Counted from the stretch's first letter, positions 40,402 to 50,539 are shown. The stretch: DNA of 64,000 bases from Bradyrhizobium embrapense (GCF_001189235.2 NZ_LFIP02000006.1:186001-250000); one strand, 5' to 3'. The notes: generated by a model from the sequence alone, not told the origin. Translations and numbers: made by a program.

Positions 40402-41511
40402 ATGACCACCTTTACGCCGCATCAGGATTCCGCGCTGAAAGCCGTTGCCGACTGGCTGAAGGCCAAGCCCGGCCAGAACGGGACGCCGCCGGTGTTCCGC
40501 CTGTTCGGCTATGCCGGAACCGGCAAGACCACGCTCGCCCAGCACATCGCCGAAGGGGTCGATGGCGAGGTGAAGTTCGCGGCCTTCACCGGCAAGGCGG
40601 CGCTGGTGATGCGCAACAAGGGCTGCGACAACGCCTCTACGATTCACTCGCTGATCTACCGCGCCCGCGAGTCCGGAGTCGAGCAGCCGAGTTTCGAGCT
40701 ATGGGACGATGCGCCGGCATCGAAAGCCAAGCTGATCGTGATCGACGAATGCTCGATGGTCGACGCCGAGCTCGGCCGCGATTTGATGTCCTTCGACTGC
40801 CCGCTGCTGGTGCTCGGCGATCCCGCGCAATTGCCGCCGATCCAGGGCGGCGGCTTCTTCACCGATGCCGAGCCGGACGCGATGCTGACCGAGGTGCATC
40901 GCCAGGCGCAGGACGATCCGATCGTGCGGATGTCGATGGATATCCGCGAGGGCCGCGAGCTCGAGATCGGCCGCCATGGCGAGAGCGAGGTGGTGTTGCG
41001 CAAGGAGCTCGATCCGGACCGCGTGATGCGCGCCGACCAGGTGCTGGTCGGCCGCAACAACACCCGCCGCGCCTACAACATGCGGATGCGGCAGCGGCTG
41101 AACATCGAAGATCCTCTCCCGGTCGCCGGCGACAAGCTGGTCTGCCTGCGCAACAACCGCAAGAAGGCGCTGTTCAACGGCGGGCTGTGGCGGGTCAAGG
41201 CGCGTGCGCAGTCGAAGTCCAAGATCATCACCATGCGCGTGATGCCGGACGAGGATTTCGGCCACAAGGTCACCAAGGTCTCGGTGCGCGGCGAATGTTT
41301 CGATGGCGGCATCGAGGGCATTCCGTGGGAGCAGCGCAAGCCCTATGACGAGTTCGACTACGGATACATACTGACCGTGCATAAGTCGCAGGGCTCGCAA
41401 TGGGACGATGTGGTGCTGTTCGACGAAAGCTTTGCATTCCAGGACTCGCGCGCGCGGTGGCTGTACACGGGTATCACGCGGGCGGCGAAGCGGCTCAGCG
41501 TGGTGGTGTGA
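40402..41511 (+). CDS. RecD-like ATP-dependent DNA helicase
   Basis: 369 aa, superfamily 1B helicase related to RecD/Dda. Walker A LFGYAGTGKTTLAQH (about 33-47), motif Ia FTGKAALVMRNKG, Walker B VIDECSMVD, motif III GDPAQLPPI, and a C-terminal UvrD-like part YGYILTVHKSQGSQWDDVVL with TGITRAAKRL. It is shorter than RecD and lacks RecB/C partners, as is usual for stand-alone phage-like versions. Start ATG 40402; upstream codons do not add family sequence. Confidence 0.88.
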   Translation: MTTFTPHQDSALKAVADWLKAKPGQNGTPPVFRLFGYAGTGKTTLAQHIAEGVDGEVKFAAFTGKAALVMRNKGCDNASTIHSLIYRARESGVEQPSFELWDDAPASKAKLIVIDECSMVDAELGRDLMSFDCPLLVLGDPAQLPPIQGGGFFTDAEPDAMLTEVHRQAQDDPIVRMSMDIREGRELEIGRHGESEVVLRKELDPDRVMRADQVLVGRNNTRRAYNMRMRQRLNIEDPLPVAGDKLVCLRNNRKKALFNGGLWRVKARAQSKSKIITMRVMPDEDFGHKVTKVSVRGECFDGGIEGIPWEQRKPYDEFDYGYILTVHKSQGSQWDDVVLFDESFAFQDSRARWLYTGITRAAKRLSVVV

Positions 41512-41702
41512 AGTCCCGCGCATTCGCGATAGACCCGTCATCGCCTTGAATGACCGGCATTTCCCTCACGAAACCGTGTGGCCGGCGCCGTAACAAAACG
41601 CGCCCTCGCCCGTATTTTGAAGCGTCGGAGCAGCCCGGCCCGGTTTGCCAATGCCCGCTCCCGCTCTAGACTGGCCCCCAATTGCGATCCCACGAGGAAC
41701 CC

Positions 41703-42419
41703 ATGCCCAAAAGCTCCCTCAGCCGCCTCACGCTTTGCGCTGCCGCGATCGGCGCGCTGGCCATCGCAGCTTTTGCCGTTGCGCCCTCGCTTGCCGCCGA
41801 GGACGCCGTGATCATCCCGCCGCCGGCCGCGAGCGCGCCGGAAACCGGCATCAAGACCGCGGTGCTCGCCGGCGGCTGCTTCTGGGGTGTGCAGGGCGTG
41901 TTCCAGCACACCGCGGGCATCGTCAGCGCGGTGTCCGGCTACTCCGGCGGCAGCAAGGCGAATGCCGACTACGAGAAGGTCTCGACCGGCACCACCGGCC
42001 ACGCCGAGTCCGTCGAGATCAAGTACGACCCGCAGAAGATCTCCTACGGTAAGATCCTGCAGATCTTCTTCTCGGTCGTGCACGACCCGACCCAGCTCAA
42101 CCGCCAGGGCCCGGACTCCGGCACGCAGTATCGCTCGGCGATCTTCACCACCAGCGACGAGCAGAAGAAGGTGGCGGACGCCTACATCGCCCAGCTCAAT
42201 GCGGCCAAGGTCTACAAGAAGCCGATCGTCACCAAGGTCGGCGCGCTGGAGGCGTTCTATCCGGCGGAGAGCTACCACCAGGACTACCTGACGCTGCACC
42301 CGAACCAGCCCTATATTGCGTATAACGACATCCCGAAGGTCGAGAACCTGAAGAAGATTTTTGCAGAGAACTACATCGAGAAGCCGACGCTGGTGGGCAG
42401 CACCAAGGTCACCAACTGA
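41703..42419 (+). CDS. msrA: Exported peptide methionine sulfoxide reductase MsrA
   Basis: 238 aa. Signal peptide at 1 to about 32 (LTLCAAAIGALAIAAFAVAP), so it acts in the periplasm. The catalytic motif GGCFWGVQGVFQ holds the nucleophilic Cys; GYSGG, GHAESVEI and DPTQLNRQGPDSGTQYRS are the other MsrA blocks. It reduces methionine-S-sulfoxide. There are no clear resolving Cys residues near the C-terminus. msrB follows 116 bp on, with a palindrome in between. Confidence 0.94.
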   Translation: MPKSSLSRLTLCAAAIGALAIAAFAVAPSLAAEDAVIIPPPAASAPETGIKTAVLAGGCFWGVQGVFQHTAGIVSAVSGYSGGSKANADYEKVSTGTTGHAESVEIKYDPQKISYGKILQIFFSVVHDPTQLNRQGPDSGTQYRSAIFTTSDEQKKVADAYIAQLNAAKVYKKPIVTKVGALEAFYPAESYHQDYLTLHPNQPYIAYNDIPKVENLKKIFAENYIEKPTLVGSTKVTN

Positions 42420-42432
42420 CGGGAACAATCAC

Positions 42433-42516
42433 CGTCATTGCGAGCGAAGCGAAGCAATCCATGGTGCCGCAAGCGGACAGATGGATTGCTTCGTCGCTTT
42501 GCTCGTCGCAATGACG
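42433..42516. repeat. Dispersed palindromic repeat, copy 1
   Basis: 84-bp palindrome: left arm CGTCATTGCGAGCGAAGCGA (42433 onward) ending in AAGCAATCCAT, right arm from ATGGATTGCTTCGTCGC to GTCGCAATGACG. A related copy is at 59838-59921. The sequence type is common between genes in Bradyrhizobium and relatives. It could fold into a long hairpin in the msrA-msrB transcript. Confidence 0.75.
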
Positions 42517-42535
42517 ATCAAACCGAGGAGGTTGA

Positions 42536-42946
<411 letters not shown>

Positions 42947-42986
42947 CGGCGAAGCCGTCATCCCGGGGAGTCCCAAATCCCGGGAG

Positions 42987-43098
42987 TCGCAACGGGTCGG
43001 CGCTTTGCGCCGCCCGTTGGCAAGCTCCGGACTGAACCTCAGATGCGCAATTGCGCATCAGGGGATCTCGAGATTCCCCAATTCGCAGTTGCGAATTC
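42987..43098. repeat. Cluster of four short hairpins (REP-like)
   Basis: Four palindromes follow each other: CAACGGG...CCCGTTG (about 42990-43020), GATGCGCAATTGCGCATC (43042-43059), GGGGATCTCGAGATTCCCC (43061-43079, nearly symmetrical) and AATTCGCAGTTGCGAATT (43080-43097). Such back-to-back hairpins look like a REP/BIME-type unit. It fills the gap between msrB and the DUF3309 gene. Confidence 0.6.
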
Positions 43099-43199
43099 GG
43101 GTTCGATGCTGCGCATCGCCCCGGAATGTGCTTTGCTCCGAATTCGCGGGGCCGTCGGCGTCTCGCCGAGCGGCTGCCGCCTGTTCTGAGGAGGGCGCC

Positions 43200-43364
43200 A
43201 TGTCGCTCGGACTGATCCTCATTATCCTCCTGCTGGTTATCCTGCTGGGCGGCTATAGCGGCCGGATCCGCGGCTATGGCTATGGTCTCGGCCACTCCGG
43301 AATGGGCCTTTTCGGGGTGATTTTGATCGTGGTCGTGATCCTGGCCTGGCTCGACAAGATTTAA
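43200..43364 (+). CDS. DUF3309 small membrane protein
   Basis: 54 aa. Two hydrophobic segments, SLGLILIILLLVILLGGYSG and GMGLFGVILIVVVILAWL, joined by a Gly/Tyr-rich turn (RIRGYGYGLGHS). This matches the DUF3309 family. Ribosome site GAGGAGGG just before the ATG. Function unknown; such proteins are often linked to envelope stress. Confidence 0.82.
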   Translation: MSLGLILIILLLVILLGGYSGRIRGYGYGLGHSGMGLFGVILIVVVILAWLDKI

Positions 43365-43586
43365 TGGCCATAAGCCATTGAAATAAAAGGATTTATTTTG
43401 ATAACCCGCGTGCTATGCGCGGATTCAGCATGTGCCCTGTCAGGGGCGCTTCCGGGGTCGCATTTTTGTCAAAGAGGCCTATATTAGGGATCGAAATGAC
43501 ATGTACGGCGCGCCGCCGATAATAGGCCGCCGTCCCCCAAAATCCCTTTCGCCGCTCTATGCCAAGAACACAAGAGGTCGTCGACC

Positions 43587-43877
43587 ATGCGTCCGCTGCG
43601 TCCGTTCAACTATAACACATCAGCCGAACTGTTCCCTGCCGCGATCCGCAAGAAGAAGCGGGCCGGCTTCGCTTACCGCCGTTTCGGCACTGCCGCCGAG
43701 GCCGTGCAGTTCGCGATGGAGCAGCTGCCGGCGGACTCGTTGAACGGCGCCTATCTCCAGGTCGAGGAAGCCCGTTTCGACCAGAACGGCATCCGCTCGC
43801 TGTATGAGAGCGAGGCCTTCCCGCTGCCGCGCCGCGCGCGCCCCGAACCGGCCCAGACCGACGCCGACGCCGCATAA
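43587..43877 (+). CDS. Conserved hypothetical protein (96 aa)
   Basis: Sequence [19 protein letters not shown] followed by [20 protein letters not shown] and [21 protein letters not shown] soluble, alpha/beta-like composition without signal or membrane segment. Family not known to me. It is monocistronic, with a terminator directly after it, which supports a real gene. Confidence 0.7.
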   Translation: MRPLRPFNYNTSAELFPAAIRKKKRAGFAYRRFGTAAEAVQFAMEQLPADSLNGAYLQVEEARFDQNGIRSLYESEAFPLPRRARPEPAQTDADAA

Positions 43878-43900
43878 GCTCTTCTGCTCTATGCCCAACG

Positions 43901-43934
43901 AAAAGCCCTCGGCGATGTCCGGGGGCTTTTGTTT
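43901..43934 (+). terminator. Rho-independent terminator
   Basis: AAAAGCCC...GGGCTTTT stem with GCGATGTC loop region and a following GTTT. It lies between the convergent genes ending at 43877 and 43940 and probably serves both. Confidence 0.7.
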
Positions 43935-43939
43935 GAGAG

Positions 43940-44500
43940 TTACAGTCTCGGCTGCTTGTCGAGCCAGCGCCGCAGCATCCGCACATTGCGGATGTTGACG
44001 CGGAACATGACGTCGAAGGCATCGCCCGCCACCGGCACCATGCCGACCACGCCGTCGACCGCGACATTGGCAAGCATCCGCGCGGTGATGTGCCAGGGCG
44101 CGCCCAACAGACGGGCCTCGCGCACCAGCCACAGCGAGATCGCCGTCGTGATGAGATCGCCGACCACGGGGATCAGGCCGATCAGCCCGTCGATGCCGTA
44201 GCGGACATTGGTGCCCGGCACGACGAAGGCGACGTCGAGCAGCTTGGCGATCATCTCGAGCCGTGCGAGCCGCTCCTCGCGCGTCAGATTGCCGAACGGG
44301 TTGGCGGTGGAGTTGCGGAAGTCGAAGCGGAAGCCGTCCTGAAAGGCTCCCTGAAAACCTTGGAACTGCGGATGCAGCGGGCCATCGCCGAGCTCGCGCC
44401 CGTCCTGATCGATGACCTTGCCGCGCGCCTGCGCCCCGCCGAAGGGCGGCCGCGAGCGCGTGGCGTGGGGGGAGAAAATGTCGTCCTCGGGCATGGCCAT
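43940..44500 (-). CDS. DUF4112 domain protein
   Basis: 186 aa. The conserved core is LLDVAFVVPGTNVRYGIDGL, then IGLIPVVGDLITTAISLW and GMVPVAGDAFDVMFRVNIRN, which defines DUF4112. Two hydrophobic PVxGD segments may insert in the membrane. The first 65 residues are polar and Gly-rich. Start ATG 44500 is taken; GTG 44503 and ATG 44494 are alternatives. Function unknown. Confidence 0.83.
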   Translation of the reverse strand: MAMPEDDIFSPHATRSRPPFGGAQARGKVIDQDGRELGDGPLHPQFQGFQGAFQDGFRFDFRNSTANPFGNLTREERLARLEMIAKLLDVAFVVPGTNVRYGIDGLIGLIPVVGDLITTAISLWLVREARLLGAPWHITARMLANVAVDGVVGMVPVAGDAFDVMFRVNIRNVRMLRRWLDKQPRL

Positions 44501-44668
44501 CACATGGTAACGCGAGCAGATGGTTCAAGTTGCGTCACATTACCAGTGTGTCACCTTGTTGGCTGCTCAAGCCGCACCACCTGCCGTGCGCCGCCGACGG
44601 CGTCAAGCCGAAGCGGCGGCGAAAGCAACGATTGAAATCGATGGCGCGGGACGCGATCGTCGCCTCGC

Positions 44669-45079
44669 TCAATAGACGCCCTTGTTCATGGTCCTGAGCC
44701 GCTGGGCCAGCGTCCGCATCACCTTCAGCGCAAAGTGCGGCGTCTGGCTGACGAGGAAGAGAAACTGCTTTTCCGAGACCGGGACGAGCTCCACATCGGT
44801 GAGCGCCGTCGCGGTCGCGCTTCTTGGCTCGTTGTCGATCAATGCCATCTCGCCGAAGATCGTGTCGGCCGGCAGGTCCGCCATGGTCTTGTTGCCGACC
44901 TGAATGCGCACGTAGCCGCTCTTGATCACGAACAGCTCGTTGGCCTGCTCACCCTCGCGAAAGATGACGCCGCCGGCCCGTACCAGGCGCGTTTCGATAT
45001 CGTTGCCCGTCAGAAGGCTGAAGCTTGCATCTGCCACTCGAAATTCCTTTCCCCGAACCCGGATGCAAATCTCAGGCAT
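44669..45079 (-). CDS. Cyclic-nucleotide-binding domain protein
   Basis: 136 aa, a single cNMP-binding (CAP_ED) beta-roll: VRAGGVIFREGEQANELFVI and the phosphate-binding cassette FGEMALIDNEPRSATATAL with the key Glu and Arg. The helix-turn-helix of CRP/FNR regulators is absent; after the C-helix (KVMRTLAQRLRTM) the protein ends. It is therefore a stand-alone sensor. It is 22 bp downstream of the PiT gene on the same strand. Confidence 0.85.
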   Translation of the reverse strand: MPEICIRVRGKEFRVADASFSLLTGNDIETRLVRAGGVIFREGEQANELFVIKSGYVRIQVGNKTMADLPADTIFGEMALIDNEPRSATATALTDVELVPVSEKQFLFLVSQTPHFALKVMRTLAQRLRTMNKGVY

Positions 45080-45100
45080 CCGGTTGTCTTGCTGCTCCGG

Positions 45101-46723
45101 CTAAAATAGATGCGCGAAAACGAAGTAGAGAACGCCCGAGATCAGCATCGCCATCGGCAGGGTCAGAACCCAGGCCATCGCGATGTTGCGGATTGTCGAC
45201 CATTGCAGGCCGGATCCATTTGCGGTCATGGTGCCGGCGATGCCGGACGACAGCACATGCGTCGTCGACACCGGCAGGCCGTATCCATCTGCCGCGGCGA
45301 TGGTCGCCGCCGCCGTGATCTCGGCGCAGGCACCCTGCGCATAGGTCAGATGGGTCTTGCCGATCTTCTCACCCACCGTCACGACAATCCGTTTCCAGCC
45401 GACCATCGTGCCGAGGCCGAGCGCGACGGCGACTGCGATCTTCACCCAGGACGGAATGAATTTGGTGGCGGCATCCAGCGAGCCCTTGTAGCGATTGAGC
45501 GTCGCGACATCGGCATCGTTCAGCCCGCTGTCGCTGCTCTTCATCAGCAGGCGAAGCGCCTCCGATACCAGATACATGTCGTTACGCGTGTTGCCGACGG
45601 TCTCCGCCGGGAATTTCGCCAGCGAACCGTACTGCACGACCTGGTCGCGGATTTCGTCGACGAGAACGGAGAGTGACGGATAGGTATCGTCGCTGAGTTG
45701 CCGAAGCGCGATGTAGTTCGTCACCGCCGGACGCGGATTGCCGGTCACCCTGCGATCGGCTCCCCTATCCTCGATGACCTTGCTCGCCGCAGCCGAGTTC
45801 GCTGTGAATGCCTCGATCTGGCTGGCAGGCATCGCGCGGTTGAGTGCGTAGGCGGTCGGGACCACGCCGATCAGGATGAGCATGATGAGACCCATGCCCT
45901 TCTGACCGTCGTTCGACCCATGAAAGAAGCTGACCAGGGTGCAGGTCAGGATCAGGATGCCGCGAATCCACCACGGCGGCGGCTGATCGCCCTGCGGCTC
46001 GCCGAACAGCGCCGGCGTTGCGCGCAGCAGCGCGGTCTTCAGCCCGTAGAGCAGGATGGCCGCGAGCGCAAATCCGAACAGCGGCGATAGCAAGAGCGCC
46101 TTGCCGGTGTTGACGGCCTGCGACCAGTCCACGCCTGACGTCCCCTCCCGTCCGTGCATCAGCGCATTCGCGATCCCCACGCCCATGATCGATCCGATCA
46201 GCGTGTGCGAACTCGAGGCAGGCAAGCCGAAATACCAGGTGCCGACGTTCCAGATGATGGCGGCGATCAGCAGCGCAAACACCATCGCGAACCCCGCACT
46301 GCTGCCGACCTGAAGGATCAATTCGACCGGCAACAGGGAGACGATGCCGAAGGCAACCGCGCCGCTGGAGAGCAGGACGCCGATCAGGTTGAACATCCCA
46401 GACCAGACCACGGCAATGTGGGCCGGCATCGAGCGCGTGTAGATCACGGTCGCGACGGCGTTCGCCGTGTCGTGAAAGCCGTTGACGAATTCGAAGCCGA
46501 GCGAGATCAACAGCGCCACGAACAGCAGCAGAAACGCCGCATAAGAGGTCTTGCCGCTGCCCGTCGCACCAACGTCCGTGTAGATGCTGTAGGCCACGAA
46601 CAGCAGCGCGGCGCCGATCACGCCGAGATAGATAATGCCGGTGAGAGGATGAAAGCCCTTCTCGAGATCGGGGCCGCGGCGTCGCGCGGGCTCGATCGAA
46701 CCAGGTAACGCTACGTCGCTCAT
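45101..46723 (-). CDS. pit: Inorganic phosphate transporter, PiT family
   Basis: 540 aa with about ten or more membrane segments. The two inverted PiT signatures are NGFHDTANAVATVIYTRSMP (N-terminal half) and HGSNDGQKGMGLIMLIL (C-terminal half). A large hydrophilic loop (about residues 285-400) separates the halves. Low-affinity proton-coupled metal-phosphate uptake. ATG 46723 follows GAGGG; a start 10 codons upstream is less likely. The neighbouring cyclic-nucleotide-binding gene may be co-transcribed. Confidence 0.92.
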   Translation of the reverse strand: MSDVALPGSIEPARRRGPDLEKGFHPLTGIIYLGVIGAALLFVAYSIYTDVGATGSGKTSYAAFLLLFVALLISLGFEFVNGFHDTANAVATVIYTRSMPAHIAVVWSGMFNLIGVLLSSGAVAFGIVSLLPVELILQVGSSAGFAMVFALLIAAIIWNVGTWYFGLPASSSHTLIGSIMGVGIANALMHGREGTSGVDWSQAVNTGKALLLSPLFGFALAAILLYGLKTALLRATPALFGEPQGDQPPPWWIRGILILTCTLVSFFHGSNDGQKGMGLIMLILIGVVPTAYALNRAMPASQIEAFTANSAAASKVIEDRGADRRVTGNPRPAVTNYIALRQLSDDTYPSLSVLVDEIRDQVVQYGSLAKFPAETVGNTRNDMYLVSEALRLLMKSSDSGLNDADVATLNRYKGSLDAATKFIPSWVKIAVAVALGLGTMVGWKRIVVTVGEKIGKTHLTYAQGACAEITAAATIAAADGYGLPVSTTHVLSSGIAGTMTANGSGLQWSTIRNIAMAWVLTLPMAMLISGVLYFVFAHLF

Positions 46724-47005
46724 ATGATCGCCCTCACGGCCGCGGGAGGACAAAAGCGGCCATGTGACATTGGGACTACGTTTACATGACGCGCATGTGA
46801 CAGTTCCATGAAGGTCGATGTGCGCCGCTGCCGGCCGGCGACTAATCCGTTGACAGGATTATGATAACGGCGCGCCCCCATGCTCGCCCCGCGTCGGGCA
46901 AAGCCCCCGGTCCGACCGCGACGCGCCAATGCGACGACAGGTCGGACATCGCCGATCGCACCAAGGCCGACAATTTCCGCTTTTCAAAAATCGGACGTGC
47001 ACGCC

Positions 47006-47440
47006 CTAATGCTGGGATGCATGCTGTGCCGGCGCGTGCAGCTCCTCGGCATATCGATGCGCCAGCCAGGACGTGATCACGCCCGGGATGAAGCCGACCA
47101 GCCCGTACAGGATGAACTGCACCGGGCCGCTTTCGGAGCCGTGCGAGGCGTAGGTCAGCGCCGCGCCGACGAACGCCACGGCGCCGACCATCAGCATCCG
47201 CACCGTCGGCGTGATCCGCCGCATATGCATCAGGATGTCGTCGATCGCGCCGAACATCAGCGACGGCACGATGCCGAACAGATAATTGTATTGCAGCGAC
47301 TTCACGAACACGACGAGCAGCTTCGCCACCTCGCCGCCGTTGGTCTCGGTCCAGTAGCCGGACTGATAGGTGGTCATGAGCAGCAGCAGGAAGCCGCCGA
47401 TGAACGGCCCGACGGCTGCGAAGATCAGATAGCGTTTCAT
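47006..47440 (-). CDS. Inner membrane protein, probably DUF5413
   Basis: 144 aa with four predicted membrane helices: YLIFAAVGPFIGGFLLLLM, LFGIVPSLMFGAIDDIL, MLMVGAVAFVGAALTYA and FILYGLVGFIPGVITSWLA. The His-rich end (HAPAQHASQH) could bind metal. ATG 47440 preferred; an upstream ATG adds nine polar codons. Function unknown. Confidence 0.75.
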   Translation of the reverse strand: MKRYLIFAAVGPFIGGFLLLLMTTYQSGYWTETNGGEVAKLLVVFVKSLQYNYLFGIVPSLMFGAIDDILMHMRRITPTVRMLMVGAVAFVGAALTYASHGSESGPVQFILYGLVGFIPGVITSWLAHRYAEELHAPAQHASQH

Positions 47441-47491
47441 GGCGTGCCCCTGCCCGGTGTCGGTCAAGTGTAACGCAGTCGCGCGACGGTG

Positions 47492-47641
47492 CTAGGGAAA
47501 ATCCAAAGCGCTCCGCAATGTTTCCGGAGCCAGCGCTCGAATGCGCTGCAACAGCCAGACTTCGCTGCGATACGGAATCGCCAGGACCAAGCCGGGCGAT
47601 GAGATCGTGAGCACCGAGGTGAGCTTCCAGCTGCTACTCAC
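47492..47641 (-). CDS. Possible 49-aa ORF coupled to the upstream gene
   Basis: GTG at 47641 overlaps the stop of the 525-aa gene (GTGAGTAG). The translation SSWKLTSVLTISSPGLVLAI then PYRSEVWLLQRIRALAPETL has a protein-like composition and differs from the frame of the gene. It may be a small coupled gene, or an old C-terminal extension lost by frameshift. Confidence 0.25.
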   Translation of the reverse strand: MSSSWKLTSVLTISSPGLVLAIPYRSEVWLLQRIRALAPETLRSALDFP

Positions 47642-49211
47642 CCCACGCCGCAAACGCGTCGTTGAAGGCGCGCTCGCCGGGGGCGCCCTTTTCGATCGCG
47701 ATGATGGCGCGGCGCTGGTTGGTGTAGACAAGAGGCACGTCGAACCAGGAGCGCTCCTTCAGGAGCTGCAGATTGCGCGAGCGGTCGGCGTCGACGTTGG
47801 AGAGGCCGACCAGGAAGAAGCCGTCGGTGACCTTGACCGCGAGCCCGGCCAGCGGCGTGCCGCGGGCCTGCTCGTTGGACTTCATCAGGATGCCCGGCAC
47901 GTTGCCGACGCCGCCATTGGCGAAGTCCTGCGGCAGGATGAAGGTCAATTCCGCGGTGTGGCTCGCCGGCAGCGACGTATCGGTGTTGCGGCGGAACGAC
48001 ATCGTCATCTTGAACTTGCGATCGGGGATATCGATGTCGGCGCGCACGGCGATGTCGGGCTTCTGGTTGCCCGATCCCTTGACCTGCTCGGTGCGCCAGA
48101 CCACCGAACCGACATATTGCTTGCCCTTCGGATCCGACGGGTCCTCGTCATAGAGCACCACGCGCTGCGCCACCGGAGCGACCGGCTCGCCCGACGACGA
48201 CGGCTGGCCGACGCGGTCGGTGATCTTCTTGCTTGACGGCGTCGCCGCGGCATCCTTCGGCGCCTCGACGGGGGCGGAGGATTTGAACAGGCTGCCGACG
48301 AAGGTGGTGGCCTGCTGGTGGAACAGAAAGCCGGTGCCGATCAGGATCAGCAGGATGCCGATCGCGATCGCGGTCTTGAACGGGAACATCGATCCGACGC
48401 GCGGCCGCTTCGGCTCGCGCTCGGCATTGCTGACCCGCGTCCGCGTGGGCGGCGCCTGGGGCGGCTGCGGGGCGTAGCGCTCCGCCTCCTCGATCGACTC
48501 GTCGTAGGAATACGGCGCCTCGGGATCGCCGCCGCGGTTTTCAAGGCTCGGCTCGAGCCGGTCGAATTCCGGCGAGGGCGACGGCACGTTGGCGTAGGTC
48601 TTGCGCGCGTTGCGGCTGGCCTGCGCCGCAGCCCGCCCGAGATCGTCGGCGTCGGCGGTGATGTCACGGAAGCCGCGCACGCCCGGGGCGGCCGGCGGCA
48701 CCGGCGGCTGCGCGCCTTCGGGTCCGCGGCGCGGCGGCGCCGGCCGGGCCTGCGGCGCCTGGGTATCGGAGCCGGCCGGGACCGGCGGGTTCTGCGGCCG
48801 CGGCGGCGTCGGCGGCGCATCGGGACGCAAATTCCGCGGCGGGCGCGGCTCGGCCGGAGGCCGCGGGCGCGCGGCAGTGTCGGCGGGATTGGTTTCCGGC
48901 GGCCTTGTATTTGCCTCCGGCGGTCTTGGATTGGCACGGCGCAGCGGGTCGCTGCTGCGGGTAGCCCCGCCGCCGGGACGCGACGCGTCGCGGGCGCGCT
49001 GCGCGGCTTCGGACTCGACCTTGCGCACCGCTTCTTCCAGCGACAGCCGCTCGCGGGTGATCTCGGACTCCGAGAGCGGCGGCTGCACGCCGCGAAGTTG
49101 CTGGATCAACGCCGTCCGCGCCCGCGCGTACAGCGCGCGGCGGGCTTCGCCGGGAGCGTTGGGGTCCAATCCGGCGATGGCACGGGCGATCAGCGGGTAG
49201 TAGTCAGCCAT
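47634..49211 (-). CDS. Pro-rich, single-pass membrane protein of unknown function
   Basis: 525 aa from ATG 49211 (MADYYPLIARAIAGLDPNA). The first 65 residues are helical with ARRALYARARTALIQQLRG. A long Pro/Arg-rich linker covers about 80-270. One membrane helix is at about 277-300 (FKTAIAIGILLILIGTGFLF). The C-terminal 200 residues form a soluble domain (RRNTDTSLPASHTAELTFIL, GNVPGILMKSNEQARGTPL, SWFDVPLVYTNQRRAIIAIE). No enzymatic motif seen. It lies next to purA but 35 bp apart, same strand. Confidence 0.75.
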   Translation of the reverse strand: MADYYPLIARAIAGLDPNAPGEARRALYARARTALIQQLRGVQPPLSESEITRERLSLEEAVRKVESEAAQRARDASRPGGGATRSSDPLRRANPRPPEANTRPPETNPADTAARPRPPAEPRPPRNLRPDAPPTPPRPQNPPVPAGSDTQAPQARPAPPRRGPEGAQPPVPPAAPGVRGFRDITADADDLGRAAAQASRNARKTYANVPSPSPEFDRLEPSLENRGGDPEAPYSYDESIEEAERYAPQPPQAPPTRTRVSNAEREPKRPRVGSMFPFKTAIAIGILLILIGTGFLFHQQATTFVGSLFKSSAPVEAPKDAAATPSSKKITDRVGQPSSSGEPVAPVAQRVVLYDEDPSDPKGKQYVGSVVWRTEQVKGSGNQKPDIAVRADIDIPDRKFKMTMSFRRNTDTSLPASHTAELTFILPQDFANGGVGNVPGILMKSNEQARGTPLAGLAVKVTDGFFLVGLSNVDADRSRNLQLLKERSWFDVPLVYTNQRRAIIAIEKGAPGERAFNDAFAAWGE

Positions 49212-49246
49212 TTCCACACAATTGGTGGGATATAGGTAATATCCCG

Positions 49247-50539
49247 TTAAGCCTCGAACGGATTCTGTACCAGAATAGTATCTTCACGTTCCGGGCTGGT
49301 GGAAAGCAGGGTGACCGGGCACCCGACCAGCTCCTCGACCCGGCGGACATACTTGATGGCCTGGGCCGGCAGGTCCGCCCAGGACCGCGCATTGGCGGTC
49401 GGTTGCTTCCAGCCCTCGATGATCTCGTAGATCGGCTCGACGCGGGCCTGCGCGCCCTCGCCCGCCGGCAGATGGTCGATTTCCTTGCCGTCGAGCTTGT
49501 AGCCGATGCAGACCTTGATGCTGTCGAAGCCGTCGAGAATATCGAGCTTGGTCAGCGCCAGCCCGGCAATGCCGCAGGTCCGGACGGTCTGCCGCACCAG
49601 CATCGCGTCGAACCAGCCGACCCGGCGCTTGCGCCCGGTGTTGACGCCGAACTCCTTGCCGCGGCGGCCGATTTCCTCGCCGATCTCGTCATGCAGCTCG
49701 GTCGGGAACGGTCCCTGGCCGACGCGGGTGGTGTAGGCCTTGCAGATGCCGAGCACATAACCGACCGTGCCCGGGCCCATGCCGGTCCCGGTCGCAGCCT
49801 GCGCCGCCACCGTGTTGGACGACGTCACATAGGGATAGGTACCGTGGTCGACGTCGAGCAGCGCGCCCTGCGCGCCCTCGAACAGGATGCGCTTGCCCTC
49901 GCGGCGCTTGAGGTCGAGCAGCCGCCACACCGTCTCGGCATAGGGCAGCAGCTTCGGCGCCAGCGCCGTCAGCTCGGCCAGGATGCCCTTGCCGTCGATC
50001 TCCTCCAGATTGAGGCCGCGGCGCAGCACATTGTGGTGCGCCAGCAGCCGTTCGATCTTGTGCGGCAGGGTGTCGAGGTCGGCGAGGTCCATCAGGCGGA
50101 TGGCTCTGCGGCCGACCTTGTCCTCATAGGCCGGCCCGATGCCGCGGCGGGTGGTGCCGATCGAGGTGATGGCGTTGGAGGATTCGCGCAGGGCGTCGAG
50201 CTCGCGATGCAGCGGCAGGATCAGCGTCACATTCTCCGCGATCCGCAGATTGTCCGGTCCGACCGCAACGCCCTGTCCCTTCAGCTTGGCGACCTCGTCG
50301 AGGAAGGCCTGCGGATCGAACACCACGCCGTTGCCGATCACCGCGAGCTTGTTCGGGCGCAGCACGCCGGAGGGCAGCAGCGCCAGCTTGTAGGTCTCGC
50401 CGTTGATCACGAGCGTATGGCCGGCATTGTGGCCGCCCTGGAAGCGCACGACGATGTCGGCCTGTTCCGACAGCCAGTCGACGATCTTGCCCTTCCCCTC
50501 GTCGCCCCATTGGGCGCCGACGACGACAACATTGGCCAT
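49247..50539 (-). CDS. purA: Adenylosuccinate synthetase PurA
   Basis: 430 aa, the normal length. GTP-dependent ligation of IMP and aspartate in AMP synthesis. [20 protein letters not shown] with the P-loop at 12-18, [32 protein letters not shown] and [12 protein letters not shown] are all family blocks. Start ATG 50539 is standard; the frame extends to 50701 without similarity. Confidence 0.97.
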   Translation of the reverse strand: MANVVVVGAQWGDEGKGKIVDWLSEQADIVVRFQGGHNAGHTLVINGETYKLALLPSGVLRPNKLAVIGNGVVFDPQAFLDEVAKLKGQGVAVGPDNLRIAENVTLILPLHRELDALRESSNAITSIGTTRRGIGPAYEDKVGRRAIRLMDLADLDTLPHKIERLLAHHNVLRRGLNLEEIDGKGILAELTALAPKLLPYAETVWRLLDLKRREGKRILFEGAQGALLDVDHGTYPYVTSSNTVAAQAATGTGMGPGTVGYVLGICKAYTTRVGQGPFPTELHDEIGEEIGRRGKEFGVNTGRKRRVGWFDAMLVRQTVRTCGIAGLALTKLDILDGFDSIKVCIGYKLDGKEIDHLPAGEGAQARVEPIYEIIEGWKQPTANARSWADLPAQAIKYVRRVEELVGCPVTLLSTSPEREDTILVQNPFEA

